DNA of 42,513 nt, from positions 1 through 42,513 of IMG/VR virus record IMGVR_UViG_3300023099_000011. One strand, written 5' to 3'. Position numbers and translations under genes: made by a program. Shown piece by piece: positions 29,601 through 36,343 of the stretch (positions within the stretch are counted from its first letter, which is position 1; each line of letters starts with the position of its first letter). The notes below the pieces were generated by a model. It did no database searches. It saw nothing but the letters and a program-made list of their open reading frames with translations, and had not been told where the DNA came from. Source of the DNA: a virus.

Positions 29601-31141
29601 AGTTCTAGCTCATAGCGCTGCGCGAGGCGCGCTTCCTGCCGCGCGATGGTCATGTCCTCGATTTGCTTTTTGGTCTTGCCGTAGGTGGCCACCAAGTTCT
29701 CGTTCGCCACCGCGTCGGCGACGATCGCGGCGTAGCTGGCGTCTCGCTCGTCACCCAGTGCAGCGACGGCGGCGCGCACCTGCTTGGCGGCGGCGGCATT
29801 CTTCTCCAGCGCCTCGGCTTCGTCGAGCAGCGCGTGCGCGGCGTCCTTGTGCTTCTTGGTCAATACTATCTTGCCGGCTGCCAGCTCTTGGTCCAGTTTG
29901 ATGCGGGCTTTCTGCGCGTCGGTGATCGCCGCGCCTCCATCGATCTCCAGACGGTCGGCGGCCATCTTCTCTTTGATCGAAGCGATCAGACCGGCATACG
30001 CCCCCTCTTCCTTTTTCGCGGCGGCGGCGGCTTCGGCGGCCGACTTCTTGCGCGCGGCGTCGATCTCGGCCGCGTTGAGGAACGCGGCCACCTTGACGGC
30101 GGTCGCATTCGCGATCAGCTTGTTGGCGATGGCGTCGCCCGCATCGGCGGCAACTTCTGCGGCCTTGTTCGTGGTGTCCCACGCGCCGGAGATCTTCGCC
30201 GCCGCGTCCACCCAACCGGTGCCGATGTCGGCCGCCATTTCCTTGTAGATCGTGACGGCGCCTTTGAAGTCCCCCGAGAGCGCGGCCACCGTGACCGCTG
30301 CCGCTGCGCCGGCCGCCTTACCCAGCGTGGTGAACATTTCGACGACGACCACGCCCGCCGAATACAGCCCCTTGAGCGCGCCGGCCAACACCGTGATGGT
30401 GCCGCTCAGCTTATCCCCGCTGACGTCGGTGGCCGAGATCGACCCCGCAATCTTGTCGAGCGTCGGAAGCAGTCCGGCGGCAATGCGCGTGCCGAGACCC
30501 TGGGCCGCGAAGCCCAGCTCGTCCAGCTTGTCGTTGAATGCGCCGGCGTCGGCGGCCACCTGCTCGGTGATACCGGAAAGTTCCTTGCCGCGCGCGATCA
30601 GCGTGTCGATGCCGGCGGCGCCGTTGTCGAGCAGCACGGCGGCTTCCTGCCACGACTTGCCCAGCACCTCGGCGCCGAAGGCCGCGCGCTGCTGCGGGTC
30701 TCGGATGTTCTTGAAGATGTCGGAGAGCTGCTTGAACGCTTCGAGCGGTTCGGTGGCGGTGATGCCCAGCTCGCGGAACTTGGCCCCGTCCTTGCCGATG
30801 TTCTGACTGAGCTTGGAGATGGACGCCGCCACCCCCTCAAGCTGGGTGTCCGATAGCTTGGCCCCATAGGAGAGGCCGGCCAGATCCTCGATCGCCACCT
30901 TGGTGCGCGCGCTCATGTCGTTGAGCGCGTCGGCGGCGTCGATGCTGTTCTTGATGAAGGAGGCGAACGCGCCGACCGAGAGGCCGGCGGCCAGGCCAGT
31001 GAGCAGACCCTTGACGGCCTGCGCGCTGGCGCTCATCGCGTTAAGGGCGCCGGTGACGTCGCGCCGGGCCTGGGTCATGTCCTGCTGAAGACGGGCTATG
31101 TCAGCGCGTAGGCGGATCTCAACATCGCTGACAATCGTCAT
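26678..31141 (-). CDS. tail tape measure protein
   Basis: 1487 aa, the largest gene. The N-terminus MTIVSDVEIRLRADIARLQQ with long coiled-coil helices is typical. Early regions match tape-measure patterns (ALNDMSARTKVAIEDLAGLS, GKSWQEAAVLLDNG). Hydrophobic glycine/alanine segments in the middle (GIFAGAAGGYLGG, IGSIVPVVGTALGALVGGLL) could insert in membrane at injection. Near the C-terminus a DUF4214-like unit (IENLYSTLLGRNADAAGLQF followed by YLDEIKKGTSW) is present. At about 0.15 nm per residue the length suggests a tail near 220 nm. Alanine/lysine repeats TEAAAKATEAAAKAA occur near residue 1040. Confidence 0.95.
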   Translation of the reverse strand: MTIVSDVEIRLRADIARLQQDMTQARRDVTGALNAMSASAQAVKGLLTGLAAGLSVGAFASFIKNSIDAADALNDMSARTKVAIEDLAGLSYGAKLSDTQLEGVAASISKLSQNIGKDGAKFRELGITATEPLEAFKQLSDIFKNIRDPQQRAAFGAEVLGKSWQEAAVLLDNGAAGIDTLIARGKELSGITEQVAADAGAFNDKLDELGFAAQGLGTRIAAGLLPTLDKIAGSISATDVSGDKLSGTITVLAGALKGLYSAGVVVVEMFTTLGKAAGAAAAVTVAALSGDFKGAVTIYKEMAADIGTGWVDAAAKISGAWDTTNKAAEVAADAGDAIANKLIANATAVKVAAFLNAAEIDAARKKSAAEAAAAAKKEEGAYAGLIASIKEKMAADRLEIDGGAAITDAQKARIKLDQELAAGKIVLTKKHKDAAHALLDEAEALEKNAAAAKQVRAAVAALGDERDASYAAIVADAVANENLVATYGKTKKQIEDMTIARQEARLAQRYELELSEDTVAQLEREIEARKRNAAAVGQLESVEKLGASNVALWKSIDDTAHATFVSILDGSKDTAQRLKDTFKNIFFDWLYQQTIKKWIINVGTSSSGGVGDIATALGGGASAGGAGSSAIGLINAGKSIYEGFTTGFAGAGGALGGYVTTLGNLFGSSATSAFGAGMGLTSSQAASAAAAYNSAGMASTGSAITSGSAVGAGVGIFAGAAGGYLGGNLISGQYGSKNTVAAGTAIGAAIGSIVPVVGTALGALVGGLLGGVANRLFGMGEKKVQSTMIEGSLTATGATGNNVSNWTQKGGWFRSDKKGTDSTALSGEQSAAFSSTYKAILDVSKVLGDTIGADTSALSTRVQKLSIDLTGLATDSDKLGAITKFFEGVADSIAVELVPNLTKFQKEGESLSVTMERIVSNYASLDTMLAAVGTSFGAVGAGSIAARESFIAVNGGLTALGSGLSYFQQNFLSEAEQLAPVQKQLTDALKAMGVAGLTTNDQFKTYLLGLDKTTEAGATMFAQLLALAPAFNEITKATEAAAKATEAAAKAAADEAKAKAQAEAEIAAAQVKAAQEVAAALAATNKGYQDQIDVILAARGGEAAVRALEIKGMDASTVALYDRLAALKAEEKATADAAQAAKDLATAQMQEVNALISAISAAYNDLKTVVDAQKTAAKTALDAALAAINDSITAVTTKIGNLKLLSDALAAPITAVRSAQQNVASYGAARAQVVAAIAIAKASGVLPSADSLKDSLAALAGNSTDNYGSMTEYLRDQAAAGRDIKELGAITDSQLSVAERTLLALQDQKTATQRAYDMQIARLDAILEEQRKAVAIATGTSATLNSLPGALAALAAAIAALKTAAATNPVAAETGNIGAIENLYSTLLGRNADAAGLQFYLDEIKKGTSWEAIKQGFLNSPEYLQNQNSGANTVAELRVMNARMANVEADIARTANSTSASASSGARLAQQFDQVSAGGNALLTEPA

Positions 31142-32009
31142 TAGGACTTCTCCAGTTTCTTGGCCTTGCGCTCAAGGCGCCTTTCTTCGCGGTCGAGAGA
31201 CTTCTCCGCTTTTTGGTTCCGCGCCCACCGCCATTTCGATTCAAACTCAGGCCATGGGCAAGGTGCTTCGCGCTTCGTCGCGGCGAACGATTCGCCTAAA
31301 TACGCCTTGGACAATTTGATCAGCAGCCGCGACTGGTACGGTTGCCATTCTATACCAAGCAGGTGCTCCCAGGCCACCAAATCGACCGCTTCAATTGGCC
31401 CGTCCTTCTTGGTCGGGCCTATCTCCCACAGGTAATCCAACAGGTCACGCCCCCAAGACACCGGGGGCAGTTCCAGCGGCAAGCCGCTGGCCTCGATCGT
31501 ATCGCGCCGGGGTTTCTCCGGCGGCGCCTTCGTGTCCGAGGTGCTGGCCTCGGGCGTTGCGTTTAGCCAGGCTGCGAAGCGGACGAATCGGTGGAGGTCG
31601 TCGCTTGCTCTGGCAAGTAGTTTCCCCGATCACCCGCAAACTTGTTCAGGCCGGCGGCGATGTGGCCGATCTCCAGATCCTTGTAGGCCGCGCGGAAAGC
31701 CGCGTTGCCCACCTTGCCCTCGTAGTCGAAGCCGTCGAAGGAGATAGTGATCGCGGCCAGGAACACGGCCAGGTCTTCGGTGTCCGCGTCGGCGGCGCGC
31801 TTGCTGTCCTTGCCGTTGATCAGCGCGGACAGGCCGCCGGATTTTTTCTCGGTGAAGTCGTGCAGCGCGGCCTGGAACACCTTGGTGCCGGGGCTGTGGT
31901 GGGTGATGGTCCACGGGGTGCCGTCTTCGTTGTACTGGACGTTGCCCTTGGCATCGGTGACTTCGTATTTGCCAACTGGCAGAATGGAGAGGGATTTCAA
32001 GCTTTTCAT
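31141..32009 (-). CDS. tail assembly chaperone GT fusion by -1 frameshift
   Basis: Predicted join of 32009-31620 with 31620-31141: 130 residues of the upstream chaperone, then a -1 shift at G GGA AAC (31626-31620) and 159 residues of the second frame (LLARASDDLHRFVRF ... KAKKLEKS), 289 aa in all. The second frame is open from the slip site on and has no ATG start; its first usable internal start would be TTG 31482 without a good RBS. This matches the G/GT organisation of lambda-like phages, in which GT recruits tail tube protein to the tape measure. It lies directly upstream of the tape measure, as expected. Confidence 0.8.
31563..32009 (-). CDS. tail assembly chaperone (G-like)
   Basis: 148 aa, starts MKSLKSLSILPVGKYEVTDA, ends ATTSTDSSASQPG. 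Contains strand pairs (NVQYNEDGTPWTITHHSP) and helices (TEDLAVFLAAITISFDGFDY, AAFRAAYKDLEIGHIAAGL). Position between tail tube and tape measure and the -1 slip site at 31626-31620 identify it as the shorter chaperone of the G/GT pair, made in excess over the fusion. AAGAAAG precedes ATG 32009. Confidence 0.85.
   Translation of the reverse strand: MKSLKSLSILPVGKYEVTDAKGNVQYNEDGTPWTITHHSPGTKVFQAALHDFTEKKSGGLSALINGKDSKRAADADTEDLAVFLAAITISFDGFDYEGKVGNAAFRAAYKDLEIGHIAAGLNKFAGDRGNYLPEQATTSTDSSASQPG
31620..31626 (-). promoter_or_regulatory. -1 programmed frameshift site GGGAAAC
   Basis: In the G-like frame the codons are CGG GGA AAC TAC. The heptamer G GGA AAC is in correct X XXY YYZ phase, and the -1 frame (GGG AAA CTA) stays open into the second chaperone frame. 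Two bases downstream lies a small hairpin CTTGC-CAGA-GCAAG (31617-31604) that may act as stimulator, although it is closer than usual. Confidence 0.8.
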
Positions 32010-32111
32010 GTCGATTCTTTCTTGGGAGGATTATTGCACCTTCGGCCACCTGCGCCCTCCCAAGGGCGACAGGCGACCGTCAGTGCTGGTTGTGGCCTAG
32101 TGGCCGGGTTC

Positions 32112-32609
32112 TTACGCGGCCGGGGTCGGGATGACCGGGGTCGCTGCTTTCAGGGCTTCGGACTGCAACAGCAGGGTCATGGCGTAGGTCAGGTTGTCGT
32201 TGCTGCCGCCGCCGGACTCGGACAGGTTCGACACCTGCGCGGTGCAGTACAGCACCGAGCCGGACTGGCGCACGACGGCGAACGAGGCGACCGAGCGGTC
32301 ACGCATCACCGTGTCGGCGGCGTCGAACGCATCGGTTTCGCCGTCTTCACCTTCTTCGAGCACCATCCACTCGGAGTCGATCAGCTGGTAGTTGCCGACG
32401 CGGCGGCGCACCAGGCCTTGGCTCACGACGTCCAGTTCGGAGGTATTGGACTGGCGGCCTTCCATGGCGCCGACCTGGGTGACGGTGAATTCCAGTGCGC
32501 CGGCGCCGAAGAACGTTTCGAATGCGGCCTCGGTGTCGTCGGTTGGGCGGCCGGCTTTGATGAACAGGCGCGTGCCTGCGTAGGTCTCGAAATCTGCTGG
32601 AAACGGCAT
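32112..32609 (-). CDS. major tail tube protein
   Basis: 165 aa, starts MPFPADFETYAGTRLFIKAG. Pattern of strands typical of siphovirus tube subunits: ALEFTVTQVGAMEGRQSNTS, VGNYQLIDSEWMVLEEGEDG, VASFAVVRQSGSVLYCTAQV, NDNLTYAMTLLLQSEALKA. CAGGAGAAAACATT precedes the ATG, a strong RBS for an abundant protein. It lies between the tail terminator and chaperone genes, the normal order. About 100 nt after it are non-coding and hold a small GC hairpin. Confidence 0.85.
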   Translation of the reverse strand: MPFPADFETYAGTRLFIKAGRPTDDTEAAFETFFGAGALEFTVTQVGAMEGRQSNTSELDVVSQGLVRRRVGNYQLIDSEWMVLEEGEDGETDAFDAADTVMRDRSVASFAVVRQSGSVLYCTAQVSNLSESGGGSNDNLTYAMTLLLQSEALKAATPVIPTPAA

Positions 32610-32676
32610 AATGTTTTCTCCTGTTGAATGCCCGCGCGCACCATTGCGTGACGGGCGGGCAAACCGATACCGTATT

Positions 32677-33093
32677 CTAATTCGGTTCGGAAAAAGTTAC
32701 CATGAAATCCCGCGACTTTTCATGTATTTTATCGTCGCCCACCGGCAGATCCGGGCCTTCGCCCTGCTGAAGGATGGACTTGACGTGGTACGACAACACC
32801 ATGCCGGTGTGGACGCCCGCGCCGAGCGCTGCGGCTTTCAAGATTTTCTCGCTCGCCGCGTAGCCGCCGGGGTCTTTCGCCAGTACCGTGACCTGCACGC
32901 GGGTGCGCATCGTCTTGCCCGGCTGGCGGCGCGCAATGGTGCTGATCTCGTCGCCATAGATGCGGGTGACGCTGATGACTGGCAGCACCGTGAACTGCGT
33001 GGCGGGGCCGACGTAGATGCGCTCCGCCGGCACCAGTGCGGTGACAACGGGGTTGGCGGCCAGGAGCGCGCGGACGATGGCGACGGCGCTCAC
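32677..33093 (-). CDS. tail terminator/completion protein (DUF3168-like)
   Basis: 138 aa, GTG start at 33093 overlapping the upstream stop (GTGA). Starts MSAVAIVRALLAANPVVTAL; family-like features are PAERIYVGPATQFTVLPVIS, TRVQVTVLAKDPGGYAASEK and a C-terminal HEKSRDFMVTFSEP. DUF3168/gpU-type proteins cap the tail tube and join tail to head. Position between the gp10-like protein and the tube gene supports this. Confidence 0.8.
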   Translation of the reverse strand: MSAVAIVRALLAANPVVTALVPAERIYVGPATQFTVLPVISVTRIYGDEISTIARRQPGKTMRTRVQVTVLAKDPGGYAASEKILKAAALGAGVHTGMVLSYHVKSILQQGEGPDLPVGDDKIHEKSRDFMVTFSEPN

Positions 33094-33581
33094 GCTGCGG
33101 CCTCGTCGGGAGGCACGGCGGCGGGCACGTCCAAGCCCTCCTTGGTCAAGCGCTTGCGGATCTGCGTCTGCACGGCGGCCACGGCCTGCGAGAACTTCTC
33201 GTCGGCGGCCGGGCGCATGAACGGGTGCGGGCGCGAGCCGGGGTGCTCGACGCTGCGCACGGTGTTGCCGTTGACGGTCATGGCGCGCGCGGTGATGCTG
33301 TGGGCACGGGTGCCGTACTCGACCATGTGGGCGTAGAAGGCCAGCGCGTTGCCGACCTTGACGCTGGCCGACACCTGGCCGTCTCGCGTCTTGCGCGTGG
33401 TGATGCGCGCCGACTGGCGCAGCAGGCCATGCTCCACAGGAATGTTCTGCTTGACCTGATCGAGGTACACCTTTGCGCCGGCGCGCAGCGCGGAGCGCAT
33501 GATGTTCGTCTCCAGCTTGGCGGGCAGCGTCTGAAGCAAGGCGTCGAGCGCGGCGCCGCCGGTGATGTTCTCCTGGCTCAC
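33090..33581 (-). CDS. HK97 gp10-like head-tail protein
   Basis: 163 aa from GTG 33581, with AAGGAG 8 nt upstream and a GTGA overlap with the gene before. Features of the HK97-gp10 family: ALLQTLPAKLETNIMRSALR, AGAKVYLDQVKQNIPVEHG, LLRQSARITTRK, AFYAHMVEYGTRAHSITAR and HPFMRPAADEKFSQAV. It acts at the head-tail junction or early tail assembly. Confidence 0.88.
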   Translation of the reverse strand: MSQENITGGAALDALLQTLPAKLETNIMRSALRAGAKVYLDQVKQNIPVEHGLLRQSARITTRKTRDGQVSASVKVGNALAFYAHMVEYGTRAHSITARAMTVNGNTVRSVEHPGSRPHPFMRPAADEKFSQAVAAVQTQIRKRLTKEGLDVPAAVPPDEAAA

Positions 33582-33922
33582 GAGCTGAACTCCTTGATGG
33601 TGAATTCCAGCCACTCGCGGCGCCCGATCTCCGCCGGCCCCGCGCTGATCTGGTGGATGGTGTCGACCTCGTTGTGGACGATCACCCGCATGTCGGAGCT
33701 GATACCGCGCAGGTAGCGGATGCGCACGCGCGCCGGCTTCTCCGACATGTCGATGGCCTGGCCGTTGCGCTCGGCGTTGCCGGGCAGGACGTCCCACACC
33801 TGGGCCGGCACGCGCGCGAAGACGGTTTCCCATTCGCCGGGCTGCGGCCCGTACTCGCCGTCGTCGACCATGGTCGGGCGCTGGATGGTGATGCGCCGAT
33901 CGAACTGGCCGCCGGTGATCAT
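33578..33922 (-). CDS. head-tail joining/stopper protein
   Basis: 114 aa from ATG 33922 (MITGGQFDRRITIQRPTMVD) in an ATGA overlap with the connector gene. The pattern matches phage head-tail adaptors: RITIQRP, GEWETVFARVPAQVWDVLPG, ARVRIRYLRGISSDMRVIVH and REWLEFTIKEFSS at the end. It stops DNA exit and connects the neck to the tail. Confidence 0.85.
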   Translation of the reverse strand: MITGGQFDRRITIQRPTMVDDGEYGPQPGEWETVFARVPAQVWDVLPGNAERNGQAIDMSEKPARVRIRYLRGISSDMRVIVHNEVDTIHQISAGPAEIGRREWLEFTIKEFSS

Positions 33923-34479
33923 TGGTACACCACGTAGCGCTGGATCAGCCACTTGTAGAAGTCCTCGGGCAGCGCGTAGGTCTGGCCCTCGTTGACCATG
34001 CTGCGGTGCTCGTAGAACGCGTTGATGGCCAGCAGCATCCACTGGCGGATCGGCTCGGGCACGCTGGCCGCGTTGGCATAGCCGGCCTGGTACTGGACGA
34101 CCACGGCGCCGGCTTGCGTCCTGGCTGTGGGCCAGGGCGTACCGTAGGCCGAGGTGATCATCGGTGGGTCCGCGAACTCGTCGACCAGATAGCCGGCCGG
34201 CAGGGTCTGCTCGGCGCCGTCGGCGTCGATGTACTTGATGCTGTCGATCTCGGCCAGCGGCGGACGCGGCACCTTCAGCGCGCCGCAGAAGCCGTCAGCC
34301 CCGAAGGCCAACACCTGGGGCATCAGCGCGCGGTTGAGCCGTTCCTCGGCCATCTGGCGCGCGGTGCGGATCATGCGTTCGATGTCGCTATCCTCGTCGG
34401 TGCCGATCACCCGCAGGTTGGCCTTAGCCTCCGCGAGGGTGATCGGTTCGTCGGTCGGTGGCGAGATGACTTTTATCAT
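33919..34479 (-). CDS. head-tail connector (gp6-like)
   Basis: 186 aa, starts MIKVISPPTDEPITLAEAKA. The motif EPITLAEAKANLRV, then DSDIERMIRTARQMAEERLN, is characteristic of gp6-type connector proteins, and RQWMLLAINAFYEHRSMV follows near the C-terminus. It binds the portal ring. ATGA overlaps link it to the SGNH-like gene and to the adaptor gene. Confidence 0.9.
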   Translation of the reverse strand: MIKVISPPTDEPITLAEAKANLRVIGTDEDSDIERMIRTARQMAEERLNRALMPQVLAFGADGFCGALKVPRPPLAEIDSIKYIDADGAEQTLPAGYLVDEFADPPMITSAYGTPWPTARTQAGAVVVQYQAGYANAASVPEPIRQWMLLAINAFYEHRSMVNEGQTYALPEDFYKWLIQRYVVYQ

Positions 34480-36056
34480 TGCAAAATATAAGGCAGGATA
34501 GTGCGCGCCTTCGCGGCAGACCCCGTTGCGGTCAAGTGCTTGTCATCGACGAACATGGCGGGAAATGCGGCGAAAGAATTGATCCGCTTGGAAAAATCAA
34601 TCACTGGGGCTTTGTAATCCTGCGCCACCCGGTACTGCGCCGCCACGTAAGCCGCTTGCGTGGCCTCCGGCGCGCTTGCAGTGGAAATCCGATGCGGCGC
34701 CAACAACAACAATTGCGCGTTAGCTGCGGCGACGTAATCGCAGTACCCGCGCAGCGCGGTTTCGAAAACAGGAATGCCATTGATGCCGTCGATGGTCTGC
34801 GAATTAATCGTCATCGACGCGATAACCGCCGTCAGACCCATCAACGCCAGAACAGCCCCGCCACGCGACTCAGGCACTGTGGTGTTATAGACGTTTCCAT
34901 TCGGAGAATTCCACCGATCGCCGTAGCTGCTCAGGTTCAGGATATTGACGCGCGGGGTCGTGGAGTCGGTGAAGACCGCGCCCAGCACAATCACGTTGCC
35001 CGACACCCACGAGATAGAAGCGACGCCGCTGCCCCGCGTGAAGGTGCGGGTGACTTTGGATACGGTCTGCGTACCGTTGGTGGTGATCGCGCCCGCACTT
35101 GCGCCGCCGGCGAAGGTGACGTCGATCGTACCGACGTTGCGGTTCAGCACGTAGATATCCACCGTGTCCACCGCGTTATCCGGCGTGAAGTTCAGCGCCT
35201 TGCCTGCGCTGTTTAGCTGCCATGGGATACCGCCGAGCGACTGGAAACCGCCGCTGGCGATGAAGGTCGCCCCGCCCGACAGCGTGAATCGGGTTTCATA
35301 ATCTGTATAGTTCGTACTATTAAATGCTTGGAGGAGCATTTCACCAAAGAAGCTGTCATTTGCAGCGGGGATACCTGCGGCATTCAGTTGCTTTACCAGT
35401 TGCGCGGCGGGGTTTACGGCGCGCGCGCCGTTAAGGTATTTTGGGCCGCCCCCGGTGATCGTCCCCACCCCGGTGGAATCATCGGTATAGGCAAGATCCG
35501 CGCGCCCTGTCTTGGCCAGGACTTTCATCAGCCCGGTGTACATCGCTGGCAGTTGCGGAACCAGCGATTGCACCGCCGAGCCATCCGATGCGGTAAGGCC
35601 GCCGGTAGAACCGACGACAGGGGCGCCTACTACAGCGTCCGAAGTCTTCGCCACGAGCGAGCCGGTCGTGCACTTGATCTCGACGGTGAAGTCACCTTCG
35701 AATGCGCCGATCGTCAGCTGCGTCGCGCCGATCGTCGTCAGCGCGCCCACGGCTGCGCCGCTGGCGTCGTAGCGCTGGTAGGCGCCCGTGGTGCCGGCCG
35801 TTGGCGTGATCGTCAGGGCCGAGCCTTCCGTCAGAGGCACGATGGCCTTGCGGTTGGCGATCAAGCTGACCGTGCCGCGCTTCGGTACCGCCGGCTGGAT
35901 CATCACCGGTTGCCGCTCGCGATACGCCACGGTGCCGCCGGTCAGTGTCGCGGTGGCGTTGCCGCCCGCAATCAGCGAGGCCTCCAGCGCCGAGTCCAGC
36001 GTGATGATGGACTGAGGCGTGAAGCCGTCGTACGTCGAGAGCAGGCGGATGGTCAT
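34476..36056 (-). CDS. SGNH-hydrolase-like head-associated protein, 526 aa
   Basis: Starts MTIRLLSTYDGFTPQSIITL, an N-terminus I associate with small head proteins of this position. A strand-rich domain of about 150 residues follows (NATATLTGGTVAYRERQPVM), then an SGNH-like domain. Its block I is LAYTDDSTGVGT with candidate Ser194, where the usual GDS is DDS. Block V is FVDDKHLTATG with Asp504 and His507, near the C-terminus. A beta-sandwich insert lies between (residues about 240-370). It may be a capsid decoration or head-fibre protein with esterase activity on host surface sugars. Enzymatic activity is uncertain because of the changed GDS. Confidence 0.65.
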   Translation of the reverse strand: MTIRLLSTYDGFTPQSIITLDSALEASLIAGGNATATLTGGTVAYRERQPVMIQPAVPKRGTVSLIANRKAIVPLTEGSALTITPTAGTTGAYQRYDASGAAVGALTTIGATQLTIGAFEGDFTVEIKCTTGSLVAKTSDAVVGAPVVGSTGGLTASDGSAVQSLVPQLPAMYTGLMKVLAKTGRADLAYTDDSTGVGTITGGGPKYLNGARAVNPAAQLVKQLNAAGIPAANDSFFGEMLLQAFNSTNYTDYETRFTLSGGATFIASGGFQSLGGIPWQLNSAGKALNFTPDNAVDTVDIYVLNRNVGTIDVTFAGGASAGAITTNGTQTVSKVTRTFTRGSGVASISWVSGNVIVLGAVFTDSTTPRVNILNLSSYGDRWNSPNGNVYNTTVPESRGGAVLALMGLTAVIASMTINSQTIDGINGIPVFETALRGYCDYVAAANAQLLLLAPHRISTASAPEATQAAYVAAQYRVAQDYKAPVIDFSKRINSFAAFPAMFVDDKHLTATGSAAKARTILPYILQ

Positions 36057-36292
36057 TATTTTTTACCTTTGTCGGCTGGCGCTGGGGCCATTTTGTTCTT
36101 TGGTGCTTCGTCCATCTTCTCGCCGCCCAGCAGGTCGTCCTGGCTGTCGGCTGGCGCGGCTTTGCTGGTGGATACCAAGCCGGCCTTTTCCAGGTCGGCC
36201 ATCTCACCGGGGCTTGCATCGACCGGATCGCCGGCCACGTAAGTGCGGGCGCCGTGGGCGAAACTGTCGAGTGCGGTTGCTGTGGTTTTCAT
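36056..36292 (-). CDS. hypothetical small head-region protein, 78 aa
   Basis: Starts MKTTATALDSFAHGARTYVA, with GDPVDASPGEMADLEKAGLV, and ends in a lysine-rich disordered tail (KNKMAPAPADKGKK). Small proteins with this GDPVD...A.DLEKAGLV pattern follow capsid genes in many phages; function unknown. The TAATG overlap with the SGNH-like gene indicates coupled translation. Confidence 0.75.
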   Translation of the reverse strand: MKTTATALDSFAHGARTYVAGDPVDASPGEMADLEKAGLVSTSKAAPADSQDDLLGGEKMDEAPKNKMAPAPADKGKK

Positions 36293-36343
36293 GTTCTGCT
36301 CCTGGCTTTAGAAAAAGCCGGGGATCGCTCCCCGGCCGTTGCT

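Noticed and set aside
26660-29608. A 982-codon open frame on the plus strand
   Set aside because: It lies wholly antisense to the tape measure. High GC leaves antisense frames open, and the product is Arg/Gly/Val-rich low-complexity sequence without domains.
31141-31482. Second tail chaperone as an independent gene starting at TTG 31482
   Set aside because: No adequate RBS, and the same frame is open back to an in-phase slippery heptamer, so frameshift expression explains it better.
32610-32676. GC hairpin (GCCCGC/GCGGGC) ahead of the tail tube gene as a terminator
   Set aside because: No T-run on the minus strand, and the strong RBS right after it points to a leader structure at most.
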